Shown piece after piece: positions 20,393 to 31,830 of a stretch of DNA of 64,000 nt. Both the position numbers and the translations under genes were made by a program. Source of the DNA: Metridium senile (Eukaryota > Cnidaria > Anthozoa > Actiniaria > Metridiidae); contig OX459100.1 in assembly GCA_949775045.1 (NCBI GenBank), positions 1,883,436-1,947,435 of the forward strand. Direction: 5' to 3'. The notes beneath the pieces are model-generated. The model did not search any database, had not been told where the DNA came from, and worked only from the letters and a program-made list of their open reading frames with translations. Numbering within the stretch: position 1 is the first letter of the stretch; each line of letters opens with the position of its first letter.

Positions 20393-21991
20393 TAATAACT
20401 TAACTCTTTGACTTCTACGGCGCCCGAAACCGCCCGTAAAAAACGACCTTGCTTTGAAAAATTCTAACTTTTTTAAACAAGCCAAATTTTCCCAGCCGTT
20501 TGAATGTTAGTAAGCACTAGGAAGTTTTTCAAATTTTCATAGCATGTCAGTCAAAAGAAACAAGCAATTTTAGCACAAAAATTCCATATGAACTTTGGGA
20601 AAGTCAAAAATGACCGTTTTTGCCTTATTTTTCAATAGTGAAAATCACACTTTTTTGACCTTGGATTTTTTATCGAAAAAAATCGTTTGTAGACGAAAAG
20701 GCCGTTTTCACAACAAAATTCAGTCCTTGTGCTATAGCTATGGCAAGTTTTTTCACTTTTTTTCACTTCTCGAACTGAGCTGCGGTCGTTTGATTACAGC
20801 CATTTTGATACGCACGTGTTTTCAAGTATTTACGACAGCAAAGCATTGTGGGTAACCATGGCAATTTTCCACATGGAGTACCCCACACCGTCCTTTTATA
20901 ATTTTTTTATAAGTCTAGGGTCACCTCGGTTTTCTGCCAAAATTTCGCGCTTGTTGTGTTCCTCTATCATCACAACTTCGATAAATAACCGCGGCAGGTC
21001 CGAGAATTTGCCTTTAGTCGAACTCCAAACCTTACTTTGTTCTAAGCCCGCCAAAACCGAATGAACCAAACATCGATCATTTTTTGCTGACAAAGTGAGA
21101 TTCCTCGCTGATTTCTTCCAGAAAGTGAGCTCTTTGCTACCTTGAAGCTTAATGATGCTCTTCCAGTAATGACTACAGGCAAAATATGACCCTAAAATTA
21201 ACGAAATTCCGATTTAAGCCAACTTTGAGCCAGTGTAAATATCCAACGATGCTTTCAAACGATCTAAAAGTCATGTGGCCTGAGAACTTCAGCCCCTGAG
21301 ATTACAAAACAGCAGCACTTTCCATGGTAACGCCAAATATGGAGTCAAGAAATCCTACGGATCGTTTATATCCAGAAAATCGCTCTAAAAAGTCAAAAAA
21401 GCCCAGTAGTCAAAGGGTTAAATACACTTTGAACAAAATTTTTTCACATTATAAAATATATTAACTATATGTTTAGCATTTCAATAAACTTGGAAAGAAA
21501 TTTCACACACTGGCTGTTTGTTTTTGTTAGAGGTCTACTTAGTGAAAATCCGTATAAGAAAATAAAACTTGTTTCAAAAGAAAAGTTTGAATATAAAAGT
21601 TTTTCTTTGGCGAATCAGTCAATTGCTTCTCGCGTCCTTCTCTGCGCTCGTCGTTGAGTCTTTGCCGTCTTAACAAGCTGGGGCGCACCTCTATCCATCC
21701 ACGCAATCGGATCGAGTTTCACACCTTGTATCAAGATACTACTTTCTTCGATTTTTCTGTCGTACGTGCGATTCCGCGCGACCGAAACATTGCTTGCAAA
21801 AAGCCACAGGAATCCCATCCGCGCGCATTGAAACAAAACACCACAGGAACCCCGACCGCGCGCTCAATATGTATCTCGCTCGGCGCGCGGTTAAAAATAA
21901 CTTTATTGTCATTAAAAAAAACCTTCAAAGAGAATGGTTGGGCTGCCTGTGCCTGAATGCAAAGATTAACACTTTTATAGTCATTTTTCTA

Positions 21992-22540
21992 TAGCCTGCG
22001 TCACATCCGGACATTTCTCGGTTAAGTCCGTCTGTGAAACTGACAACGCCACAAACCGTGTTTTGGACCCCCAGCTGACTAGCATGGATATAAGAAGCGA
22101 TTTCTTATTGGCTCTCGCCTTGTTCAATCCTGATTGGTTTGGATATCCGTCTACACATGTGACAAAATGTAAACAAAACAAGCAGCCGTTTGAAGTTGTC
22201 GAAAATCAATTATAAATTTAATTTTGCTAATTTTGCTAACCTACGAGTTAGTATCCTTTTGCCTGAATGAAAGGAGAGTATCAAAGCCTTTTTGAGGAGA
22301 ATAATGTTTTTTATCAACCTCCCAACATGCTATATGGATGAGCTGTGATATTTTAATGCTGATCCGAGATGTGAAGAACATCATCCAAAACAAGGCGCGT
22401 TTATCGAGTATTCGGCTAAAACTTTCTTCTCATTGATGAGCGAAAAAGTCAATATACTAACTTAACTTTGAATGTATTGTTAGATTTATTTCATTGCTTG
22501 TGCTGTGATCAGTGAAGGGGTTTTGGGAAATTTCTAGTTT
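21992..22540 (-). mobile_element. Truncated copy of the 953-bp hAT-like element
   Basis: Begins with TAGCCTGCGTCACATCCGGA and continues through the conserved end and interior of the 13592-14544 element, including CCTGAATGAAAGGAGAGTAT. The other end is missing, so it cannot move on its own. Confidence 0.75.
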
Positions 22541-23049
22541 AAGGCGGAATATTTGGTGAATTACCCACGACAACGCTTAACCCCCCCTCCCCCTCCCACA
22601 CCCCTAAAACTAAATCCAACTTAAGCCCCTTCCCGTGGACTTACAAACTAATAAAGAGAAGGCCAGGAGACAGTACATAATATTCATGCTATTTATTTCA
22701 TGGCAATCTAATTTAACAATAATTTAAGTTACAGATCAAATCTTTAATACATGTTCAATGTTATACTTGTTTGAAAATAAATATCGTTACATGATTTATA
22801 CGTCATAAGTCAGCGAAACGGTGCGTCTGATTCTTGTGATGGCTTGCAGTATCGTATGGCCATCCCACAGAAATCATCGGTGGCTCTTTTCAACTGAAAA
22901 ACAAAACAATAACATTGACAATAACATGCAAACAGTCATTAATGAAATCAACGACCAATCTAACCAACTTAGGTTTACACTAAACGAAGACAAGTGCAAA
23001 GAGATGAAGATACAATTCACGAAGACTGAAACCAATTGCTACCCTCTGT

Positions 23050-23489
23050 CTAAAACATGATCACATTACTCCTGTCCTTATTGACTTGCACTGGCTTCCT
23101 GTTGCTGACCGTATTAAGTTTAAAATAATTATTCTAACATTTAAAGCACTCCACGGTCTTTCGCCTGTTTACATTCAAGATCTCATCACTATTCACAAAC
23201 CTGCAAGAAATCTCCGCTCATCTTCTCACTTGTTGCTATCCTCAAAGTCATACAATCTCAAGTCATATGGTCTACGTTCTTTCTCAGTCGCTGCTCCTCT
23301 ACTTTGGAACTCTCTACCTCCTTCAATTACTGTCATTTCAAGTGTATCTTCGTTCAAGTCTAAACTCAAAACTCATTTATTTAAATTAGCTTTTTCATTG
23401 TAATCATATCCATTTTTGTATTTTTGTATTTTGTATTTTTATTTTAAGCGCTTAGAACAGACTTGAATAAGCGCTATATAAGCTATAGA

Positions 23490-23577
<88 letters not shown>
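23050..23577 (+). mobile_element. 5'-truncated L2/CR1-type LINE end with (ATT)n tail
   Basis: The frame reads DHITPVLIDLHWLPVADRI, then KFKIIILTFKALHGLSPVY, and further on FSVAAPLLWNSLPP and FKSKLKTHLFKLAF before a stop at about 23400. That is the standard C-terminus of L2/CR1 LINEs. It ends in an ATT tract from 23491 to 23577, as such LINEs do. It sits inside the host LINE. Confidence 0.85.
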
Positions 23578-23645
23578 TACAACAAAGAACTTGAACTTGT
23601 CAGATAAGTGAAATTCTTAGGAATAATTATCAGTAACGATCTTAA

Positions 23646-24290
23646 GGACATTCCGTAGTAATAGATTTTGACATAACTTTTTATTGAAACTTTGTACAGT
23701 TATACTTTAAGACATGGGCATTTCAAAAATGAAATAAAAAAGGGGGGTCACCGTGTTGGTTTTGGCACTAGATCACGTTAAAGTTACTCATTTTGACGGC
23801 GCGCGAGAGTAATATTTCGATTTATAAAATGAGAAGAAAAGGCGATTAATTGCACTCTTTTTTGATATTAGTATTGAAATATTAGGTTTAATTACATCTT
23901 AGCATCCCAAGTCTTCATTCACACACAATACTTGGATAGTAAAGTGGACCTGTTAAAAGAAAATAGCGATAATACAATACACGAGCATATTGATCGCGAA
24001 CACCTGGATGACAGAATATTACCACAATTCTGAAATATCTCGAAATCTGGACATAAATATTTATTCAAACTCGGATATGTGTTTGCAAACCTGTATACCA
24101 TTAGTTTAACACCATAAAAAAAGATAGGTCACCGTATTCGTTTTGGCGCTATGGCACTTTGAATGTACGAATTGTGATCTTTTAGTAATACCAACATAGC
24201 GCGCGCAAGGTGCGCGAGCTGTAGCGCGCGCTCTCGCTGGTCAAAATTGTGCGCAGTAGAGCGTGCGCAATGCAAAACTACGGAATGTCC
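23646..24290. mobile_element. 645-bp TTAA-flanked MITE in the host LINE
   Basis: The ends GGACATTCCGTAGT / CTACGGAATGTCC are inverted, with TTAA at 23642-23645 and 24291-24294. Deleting the element and one TTAA restores the LINE reading SNDLKWNCHV. TTAA duplications are typical of piggyBac- and Kolobok-type elements. No coding content. Confidence 0.9.
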
Positions 24291-24738
24291 TTAAATGGAA
24301 TTGCCATGTTGAATATATCGTAAAGAAAGCCGATCCAAACGTATGTACTTTTTAAGGCAACTCAAACGTGCTAAGGTGCCTATTTCTGACATGGTCAACT
24401 TCTACTGCTCGTGTATACGTAGTGTTATCGAATACGCATCACCGGTTTTTCACTATGCTTTACCCAAGTGGCTCAGCGACGACATTGAGCGGTTACAGAA
24501 ACGCGCCCTCACTATCATCTGTGATCCTGAACTATCTTACAGCGAAAAACTGTCTACCTCCTGTTTACAGTCTCTAGACAGTCGCCGACAGGCATCGTGT
24601 GTGAAACTCTTTGAGAACATTGTTAACGATCCAAACCATAAACTTTACTGCCTGCTCCCAGCTTTCAATGTTAACTGTAAATATTTTTTAAGAAACAAAC
24701 GTCCTTTCATAGAGCCTAGATACAAAACTGATCGCATG

Positions 24739-25497
24739 ACGAGCCCCGTACCTTAGATTATGAACTTTGCGAAGAACATTAGGCGATGCAAACTAACCGC
24801 AAATCCAATTAACTATGGACAGAATCGGTGTAGCTCATGTCATCAGCTTGGCATTGAGTTACATCGCTTGTATGTGATTCGCATAGGATCAGTATAATTG
24901 TTCTACTTTATCGTCAATTTTATTGTTGAAAACCCCCGAATAACTTATCACATAATACTAATATTTGATAAGAAAATGCTTGAAAAGAGTTACTCAAGAT
25001 AAAAATATTAGAAGTTATGCAGTTTATTATATTTACGTGGCCACTAGATCTTTGAAAGCATCAATAATTTTAGCCGTCGAAGCTCGTTCGGATGGTAATA
25101 TCCTGGTTATTGTAGGAATGAGTTTTGAGAATGAATCCTTAAAACTTCGCTGCCAAAGTTAATTGAAACTGGTTTATAGTGACGTGACACTTATTTTTTG
25201 TGTGGGTATTACAACGTTGTTTGACTTAATGTCGTTGTGAAGGTATTAAGCCTTCAAATGTAAATACTGTAGAACAGCACAGAGCCGTCAAGGATAACTT
25301 CAATAACGTCTACTTTCTTCCAACTTTTCCTCTGAATCGCTTTCTGAAGCGTGAAACTTTCTTTAGGTTGTATAGTACATGCTCTAAACTTATCAATCAT
25401 TAGTCTCATCCTCATTGGTTTGATCAAATTGGATTAATGACTTAACTAACCACCGTGTCAATCCCGCTGAGTACAAAATCTAGAGTACGGGGCTCGT
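24739..25497. mobile_element. 759-bp element with ACGAGCCCCGTAC ends in the host LINE
   Basis: The ends ACGAGCCCCGTACCTTAG and CTAGAGTACGGGGCTCGT are inverted. CATG is duplicated at 24735-24738 and 25498-25501. Removal restores the LINE ending DRMFRKSFIQ. No transposase; the superfamily is open (4-bp duplications occur in Chapaev and Sola groups). Confidence 0.85.
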
Positions 25498-25789
25498 CAT
25501 GTTTAGAAAGTCATTTATTCAAGCATCAATCCGTAATTTGTAATAAATAAATTATATTAGATTAGATTATCAATTTCATACTATTGTCATACCAATGTAA
25601 TTCAGTTTTAACTGCAATATTGGTGTTTATTAAACTATTATTATTATTGATGTTCGTCCTAAACAAAGTTGCCGTGTGTGCGCTTTTCTAGATATATACA
25701 AAAAATTGATAGATGTACATATTGGAATGGGGAATTTTGTTAATACGCTAGAAACATGGTAAACGAAAACAATATCATCAATGGAAAAG

Positions 25790-25930
25790 AGCGAGTAAAC
25801 TAGTATAGGCTGCGTCGGTGTTTGGTATAAACGATAGGTATATAATGAAATTTGTAACACCGTAAAAAATGTAAAAAAGTTTACTGACGTTTCGAGCTAG
25901 CTCTTTAGCCCTTCGTCGGAGTAAAAAGCT
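25790..25930 (-). mobile_element. Penelope-like terminal-repeat remnant with hammerhead-like motif
   Basis: One terminal-repeat unit is followed by the motif at 25880-25925 (minus strand). There stem I arms TTTACT/AGTAAA and the core CCGACGA...GAAAC..GTC are kept. The stem II loop is expanded by a few bases (AAAGAGCTAG). Confidence 0.55.
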
Positions 25931-26337
25931 CATTATATTTATATAATAACACTTCCACTTAAGCAAATCAAGTGTAATACATAAACTTCAACTTAAGGTT
26001 ATTCATTTAGTAAGATCATTAAGACAACACAAACTTTTACTGTGAAATTGAACTCCAGCACTGTATCAATGAAATGAAATCGAACTTGTAGTGTGGAATC
26101 TTGATCAAGCGCGAAAACTATATCCATAACATATAATCTAACTGCTACTTTTGTATTTGATGTTTCTGCTTGAGTAATAGGTATGCACTAATTAATCAAA
26201 ACCATTTTAGCTTTATGTCAAGTTTTTAGTGTTTTTGCTCTTAATAGAAAAAAAGACGAATTTAGAAAGTAAGCAAGTAAACTTTTGATTCATTTAAGGG
26301 TGGTACAATAATTAATAGAGCAGATTTCGTGAACAAG

Positions 26338-26410
26338 TTCAGTGCCGTGTGTGTGGCTTGCCTCGACCGTGCTGTTTCTATAGTTTTGATTGCCCTGTCT
26401 GCCTTTCAAT
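26338..26410. repeat. Short dispersed block shared with 62948-63015
   Basis: CAGTGCCGTGTGTGTGGCTTGCC and the following CGACC..TG.TGTTTCT pattern recur at 62948 with about one change in five. At that second site the minus strand has a Lys/Arg-rich open frame; here it does not. Origin unknown. Confidence 0.4.
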
Positions 26411-26732
26411 ACCTTATAATTGTGAGCTCTTCTTTTTCTAGATCTGCTATATAAAAACTAATAAACTTATTATAACTTATTGTTGATGTTGGTCTTCAAC
26501 GTTGTCGGCTTGTGTTGTCTTAATGATCTTACTAAATAAATAACCTGAAGTTGAGGTTTATGAATTACACCTGATTTGCTTAATGGAAGTACTGTAATTA
26601 TATAAATGAGCTAAAGTGTATATCACGCCGGTTTATAAAAACCCCTTCAAATCATACTAGAGTTGTCTTTCACTAGCATTGTATATAATTATAAGAGTAG
26701 ATCTAAGGCCATACACTACTGTTTGTAGGGTT

Positions 26733-26761
26733 AAGCTTTCGTCGGGCACCGACATCATCAG
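26733..26761 (-). ncRNA. Hammerhead-ribozyme core motif
   Basis: The minus strand reads CTGATGA, T, GTCGG, TGC, CCGAC, GAAA, GCTT. This is an intact CUGAUGA...GAAA core with a perfect 5-bp stem II and a palindromic AGCT for stem III. Stem I is not convincing beyond two pairs. A reading as a decayed retroelement end is equally possible. Confidence 0.45.
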
Positions 26762-26899
26762 AAGGGTGAAATGATTTGTTTGAAATTTGCATAGTTATGC
26801 GAGTGTAAAATAAAAGCGTCTAAACAATAGTGCTAAATACTAGAGTTTAATTGTAAATTAATTGTTTTTTTTTATGGTTTATTAAAATCACTCCAGCTC

Positions 26900-26923
26900 G
26901 GGGAGGGGAGGGGAGGGGAGGGG
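26900..26923 (+). other. Potential G-quadruplex
   Basis: Five GGGG runs are separated by single A residues on the plus strand. Runs of this length and spacing can form a stable parallel quadruplex. No gene promoter is recognisable beside it. Confidence 0.75.
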
Positions 26924-27433
26924 AAAGAATCAACGAGGAGGTAGAAACAGTTAAAAAAACGTCAAATCGACGAAGGAGATAAAGGAAAGAGGATGTCTAT
27001 GTGGGGGGTTGACGGTTGACGGTTAAAAATTCGGCGTTTTGACGTTTTACGGTAAACTCTCCTTTTTGAGGTGAAAATAAGACAATTATATAAATGTAAG
27101 AAAATTACTTGATAAGTTTTTACTAATTACACCACTATTAATTTCTGGCAGTATCTCACGCTGCAGAATTTTTTTTAAAGGATTTTAATTTTAATTTTGA
27201 TCATAGCAAACCTTGCTCGATATCTATTAAATACGAGTATTTTGAGAACATTGTTTTACAGCGTTTTTGCGTCATTGACGGTTACATTTTAGGGCGTTTG
27301 ACGCCTATTGAGACCCTAAAGACATCACTGGAAAAAACTCAATAGAGACAGAGGAAGATTTGAATATGTGATCGTCTACCCTTTCAAAATAATTTAAATC
27401 ACTTTTTTAACATCTCAATCTTCTAGCTTGGCA

Positions 27434-27814
27434 GAGGGTCCTGAAGGGGGGTATCCAATCCCAATTCCCAATCAATTTTTTATCAAAATCCCAATTACCA
27501 CAGGAAGCCCAAACATTAACCACAGGAAGCCCAAACATTAACCACAGGAAGCCCAAATTGAATACTAACCACAGGAAGCCCAAGATAGTTCGATTTTCTC
27601 TTCTAGTCTACTAAAACGACGTAAAATGTTGCAAATTACTCAATTTAAAACATTATTTTAGCATCTAAAGAGAAAACGAATGAACAAGAAATAGTCAAAT
27701 CCTATGGACAAACCCAATCCCAATGGACAAATCCCAATCCCAATGGGCAAATCCCAATTCCCAGCCTCGAAAAAAGGCAAATCCCAATTCCCAATTTACC
27801 CCTTCAGGACCCTC
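27434..27814. mobile_element. 381-bp MITE of the GAGGGTCCTGAAGGGG family
   Basis: The ends GAGGGTCCTGAAGGGG / CCCCTTCAGGACCCTC are flanked by TTGGCA at 27428-27433 and 27815-27820. The interior is built of CCCAATTCCCA-type words and a four-fold CACAGGAAGCCCAAA repeat, again nearly G-free on one strand for long stretches. Confidence 0.9.
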
Positions 27815-27820
27815 TTGGCA

Positions 27821-28363
27821 CGTATGCCCTACGGGAGACTCGCACTCACTATCTCTGTGTAAAAATAAATATTTCTCCTTCTGAATTGATGATGTATATT
27901 GAATTAAATTGACTTTATTCTGAATCTTCTACTGCTTCCAAACTATTGATTTCAACATTGAGTTCAAACACACTGAGTATTCATAATCAATCTTAATTAT
28001 TTCTTATCTGTTTACTCGAGGGATGTTGGTTAAAAAAGTAACTCAAAGTGTTCACGGTGAATGTCCTTACTGCAACTTTTTAGTTTGAAATTTATTACCA
28101 GAGTTTTCGGGACACAGTTTTTATTGTTTTATGATGTTGGAAAAACACATTGAATAATACAGTAAACTGATCAGTAAATACAAAAAGTGTTTCCCCAAGG
28201 CTTTTAAAAACCACTCTAGACCACACAAAGCTAAATATTAAAGTCGGATAAAGAGAATTTTAAGTACAAAACAAATGAGTGTATCACAGATTTTTGAAAA
28301 TTATCCTAGCTCAATTTCATTTCAAATAAAATGCATAGGTTGATTGTAAATGTTTGATAAACC
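27821..28363. other. Intergenic, no feature seen
   Basis: AT-rich sequence without coding frame or clear repeat structure. Confidence 0.4.
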
Positions 28364-28575
28364 TCTCCGACGATAATGAAGGGCTAAAACTCGAAACGTC
28401 AGTAAAGTTAAGTCAACATGTTTTACGGTGTTACAAATTTCATTATATTACCTATCGTTTATATCAAACAACGACGCAGCCTATACTAGTTTACTCGCTT
28501 GTTTCCATTCATACATCAGTAAAGTTAAGTTAACATTTTTTTATGGTGTTATAAATTTCATGTTATTACCTATGA
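28364..28575 (+). mobile_element. Penelope-like terminal-repeat remnant, plus-strand orientation
   Basis: Carries a hammerhead-like block with an insertion (CTCCGACGATAATGAAGGG, then CTCGAAACGTCAGTAAAG). It is followed by a terminal-repeat unit in the orientation opposite to that at 615-1095. It lies just downstream of the secreted-peptide exon and may be inside its intron. Confidence 0.55.
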
Positions 28576-28659
28576 TTTGATAAACAGATTACAGTGCTAA
28601 AAGAAGGAAAATATTTCAAAGCTATACGCCAAAAAGCCATATGAATCAATTGTACTAAC

Positions 28660-28785
28660 CTGTATAAATTCTCTTTTCCCCTTTCCACCACTGAGAATCG
28701 CCCCAGCACTGGAATAGCCGTGCGTAGAAGGAACGGTTATAAGTATAAATAAGGCTAGAACACTACACACAACCAGGTTCTTCAT
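28660..28785 (-). CDS. First coding exon of a small secreted peptide precursor
   Basis: On the minus strand an ATG at 28783-28785 (context CAATATGAAG) opens 42 codons. A hydrophobic signal (VVCSVLALFILITVPSTHG) is followed by YSSAGAILSGGKGKREFIQ, with a dibasic KR that could be a processing site. The exon ends at a GTTAGT donor (28659-28654). A TATA run lies at 28822-28833, about 40-50 bases upstream of the ATG. A second in-frame ATG at 28804-28806 is too close to the TATA to be transcribed fully. The next exon, to the left, was not found. Family not recognised; it could be a hormone, defence peptide or other small secreted factor. Confidence 0.6.
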
Positions 28786-28821
28786 ATTGAGGTTAGTGAA
28801 TAACATTGCACCTTAACACTC

Positions 28822-28833
28822 ATATATATATAG
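28822..28833 (-). promoter_or_regulatory. TATA box of the secreted-peptide gene
   Basis: The minus strand reads CTATATATATATGAG 37 bases before the chosen ATG. The distance fits a TATA element with a start site shortly before the signal-peptide ATG. Confidence 0.5.
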
Positions 28834-28849
28834 ATAAACAGACCCGTAG

Positions 28850-30593
28850 GCTGGATTCTAAACCGGGGGGGGGGTCGTTTTCTAATATGGTGGGCTTCAG
28901 TGTACAGCTGTTTTAAAACGAGAATGGAGAATTTAAATAGGGTTTAAATTGGCAAAGGAGACTGTAAATAATTTTTCCCAGGAATCTTTTCAGATATGTG
29001 ACTGAACATGATTTCATTTCATTTTACGTTACGTTACAGCCAGATAAAGACAAGTACTGGCCTAGAGGCCTTTACTATACCACCTGGTGATAAAATTCAA
29101 ACCAGACCGCTAAAGCACAGGAGAGGAATTGCGTCCAAACCTACTCCCCCTCCCCCTGCCCGATAAACATACGTATAATAGTCACTTTAAGCCATTCATC
29201 TGCATGTCCAAGAGTGTTATTCGCAACATCCGATTCAGCGGAGATGTTCCAGAAGTTCGGAAATGTATATGTGCTGATAACGAGTGTTAACCAAACATCA
29301 TTAAGGGCGTTTAATATAGTGTCAAATCACAGTCAATTCATGAGAAGGACAAAGCGGGTCTGAAGCAGGTTTATAAACTGTAAAACTCGGAATAACTCCT
29401 TAAATAGACTAAATAGGCTGTTTTTCTGCATATTGTTGCACAAAATAACAGACACATATATGTAGAAAATGTCTTGACACAATGATGTTGATGGAAGAGA
29501 GTGAGAGTCTTTAGCGATTTCTCGAGAACATGAATTATCAAACTTGTAACCTTATTTCCCTTATTTGAACTGACTGATTATTACAGATGAGACAAAAGCT
29601 TGGACTAACTATGCATGTATCCCAAAACAAACAAAACAAACAAAAAATGGGGGGAAAAACAATCAATTCTTATTTAAAAATGTTTAAAAATGAAGAACTT
29701 CGCAAATTAATACCCATATTTTTAATAGCCAAAGAAACCTATTTCCTGAAATAGGAAAAAAAACATTAATTTATGTTTTTATAAAATTTTAGAAAAGCAA
29801 AAAGTTTATTTTAAATTAATTCATTCAAGCACAAAGGATAAAAGGTAAAATATATAGAATTCTATAAAATTAGTCTGAAGACTAAACGACTAAAATGGAT
29901 AAAGGCCATCCAGCTGCTGCACTTGGAAAATATACATTTACAATTAAAATATATGTGATATGTTCTAAACTTAGTAAAGCTCGGTTTATCACGATCAAAT
30001 GATATCATTTAAGGCGGTGTATTCAACGTTTAATCTGTTAAATGGTGAAAGCAGTATTAATTGTTTATCTCATGTTTTATCAAAAGTGCACTTAACTACG
30101 CTTAAAGGTAATGATATCAACCTAGACGTGTCAAAATAGGCACAACAACAAAAACATTTTACGTATGATTGTACTTCGAAAGGTTGAGATGGTAAGTTCA
30201 GTGTGGTTTTTATTTGGGGGGAGGAAGAAGGGGGTTCATCTAGCTATGCGGAGGGGACAGGGGGCTCAGGATTCGTGTCCAAGACGGATCAACACTTAGG
30301 GTTTTCTGAAACAATTGAGTTGAATGTACGTAATTGTTATCTAAAAATTGTCTTTTTACATGAAAAATGACGTTGAATGGGAACCCCATCTCCCGAGAAA
30401 ACTCGCTAGCATACATTAGAAGGGAGAAGGGAGGTGAGGAAGCACTGAGGCCGTGTTGGTGTTAGCCCGGCTGCAAAACAGTCCCTACTTTTACGCGAAA
30501 ACTCCGAGGAAACGAGTTGACGTTCGATCGAACCGCTAGAGAACGAGGAGAGGATTACTCCCCGCTCGTCCGTTAATTGGATATAGGTTCAAC
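28850..30593. other. Intergenic, no gene seen
   Basis: Long AT-rich stretch with an 11-base G run at 28865 and some purine-rich patches. I found no supported frame, tandem array or inverted repeat. Confidence 0.4.
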
Positions 30594-30862
30594 GGTTCAA
30601 AGGTTTTTATTTACCACATATACACAAGAAAAATTTACAATGGAAAATGGAAAAGAATAGGTGGATGGTGCAAGAGAGACAGCCCAAAGAGTTAAGCATC
30701 TTGCACCCAGGACTAATTAACAAATTCAAAGGTTTATATTTACCACATATACACAAGATAAATTTACAGTGAAAAACGGAAAAGAATAGGCGGAGGGTGC
30801 AAGAGAGACAACCCAAAGGGTTAAGCAAAGTACTCTTGCACCCAGGACTAATTAACAAATAG
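30594..30862. repeat. Two tandem ~120-130-bp units
   Basis: Both units contain ATTTACCACATATACACAAG, AAAAGAATAGG and GCACCCAGGACTAATTAAC. The duplicated minus-strand frame (LISPGCK...LGCLSC...FHCKF) simply reads the repeat twice. Origin unknown. Confidence 0.75.
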
Positions 30863-31079
30863 TATGAAGCGTGGAGATTACATAACTAAGGCAATCAAGC
30901 TATAATTAATAGGGGTTTTCGTGATTGATACATACATCCTATATATTACAAGTTTACAATTCAATTAATTTTTTGGGTTTTATTTACAAAGAAAGGAGTG
31001 AGGTTTTCATTTTCAGCCAAAATAAATAAACAAATATTATTATTATCATTATTCTTCCTTATTGATACGATCGTGACTG

Positions 31080-31208
31080 AAAGTACACACGAGTACATAC
31101 GAGTAACATACGAGTAACATACGACTACATACGACTACATACGACTACATACGAGTAACATACGACTACATACGACTACATACGAGTAACATACGAGTAA
31201 CATACGAC
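31080..31208 (+). repeat. Minisatellite of ACATACGAGTA/ACATACGACT units
   Basis: About a dozen 10-11-base units alternating CATACGAGTAA and CATACGACTA. Confidence 0.85.
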
Positions 31209-31212
31209 TACT

Positions 31213-31389
31213 TATCATATGACCCGTATTTTGCCCGGCGCGCGCTCTTAAGAAAACCTTCGGAAAAAAGTCACGTGATGGGGTCCGTACGGCTTTTTTC
31301 ACCTGGTCCGTACAAACACGTACGGACCAGCTACTCGAAACATCACATCAAAAATGGCGCGCGCTGGGCAAAATACGGGTCATATGATA
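31213..31389. mobile_element. 177-bp MITE with TATCATATGACCCGTATTTT ends
   Basis: The ends TATCATATGACCCGTATTTT and AAAATACGGGTCATATGATA are exact inverted repeats extending through GGCGCGCGC. The interior has GTCACGTGATG and inverted GTCCGTAC words. Related ends occur at 56625-56640 and 56800 around gene C. Confidence 0.75.
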
Positions 31390-31424
31390 AAAAACTTATT
31401 GACTGAGTTAGGTCGGGCCGTACG

Positions 31425-31502
31425 GGAAAATATTTGGCTCTTGGTCATTTGTACGTACCTCGCTGCGCTCGTTCCGTACGTCGTGACCGCGAGCCAAAAA
31501 TG
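31425..31502. repeat. Hairpin H4, partial
   Basis: TTGGCTCTTGGTCA pairs with TGACCGCGAGCCAA, and TACGTAC-type arms flank the apex CCTCGCTGCGCTCGTTCC. The outer right arm is lost and replaced by the A-rich repeat that follows. Confidence 0.65.
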
Positions 31503-31725
31503 GAAAAAAATGGATTTAAAAAATGAAAAAAAAAGACAAATAAAATGGATTTAAAAATGAAAAAAAGACAACAAAAAAATGGATTTCTAAATGAAAAAAG
31601 ACAAAAAAAATGGATTTCGAAATGAAAAAAAAAGACAAAAAAATGGATTTAAAATGAAAAAGAAGAAAAAAATGGATTTAAAAATGAAAAAAAAGACAAA
31701 AAAAAAGGATTAAAAAATGAATTTT
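31503..31725 (+). repeat. A-rich tandem repeat (~30-bp units)
   Basis: Units of AAATGGATTT plus AAAAATGAAAAAAAAGAC variants, about seven copies. Confidence 0.8.
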
Positions 31726-31830
31726 ATTAATTACAATTATACCACATTTTAGAACGAGTGTCTCATAAAATATCATAAAATCCATGAAAATGAATAAAAA
31801 ACTGCAATTGCACAACATTTAAAGCAATTA

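Larger units (their letters stand above)
17810..21967. mobile_element. ~4.2-kb element with long (~400-bp) imperfect inverted repeats
   Basis: The left arm 17810-18240 (CAGGCAGCCCAAC, then TTTTTTTTAATGACAATAAAG, CCGCGCGCCGAGCGA, GGATGGGATTCCTGTGGCTT, GGTGCGCCCCAG) is mirrored by the right arm 21640-21967. The interior holds other repeats and no transposase. Exact ends and target duplication could not be fixed. Confidence 0.65.
22890..25560 (+). mobile_element. Host LINE broken by three later insertions
   Basis: Pieces of one non-LTR reverse transcriptase C-terminus occur in order. The thumb (NQLRFTLNEDKCKEMKIQF) is at 22940-23040. KFLGIIISNDL is at 23610-23643 and continues as KWNCHVEYIVKKA at 24295-24335. 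SVIEYASPVFHYALPKW and DIERLQKRALTIICDPELSY lie in 24343-24738. The last words FRKSFIQASIRNL* are at 25500-25548. Removing the insertions at 23050-23577, 23646-24290 and 24739-25497 brings these pieces together. Stops and shifts show it is inactive. Confidence 0.8.

Noticed and set aside
22821..23060. Stand-alone 79-codon gene
   Set aside because: It contains LINE reverse-transcriptase thumb residues and belongs to the host LINE.
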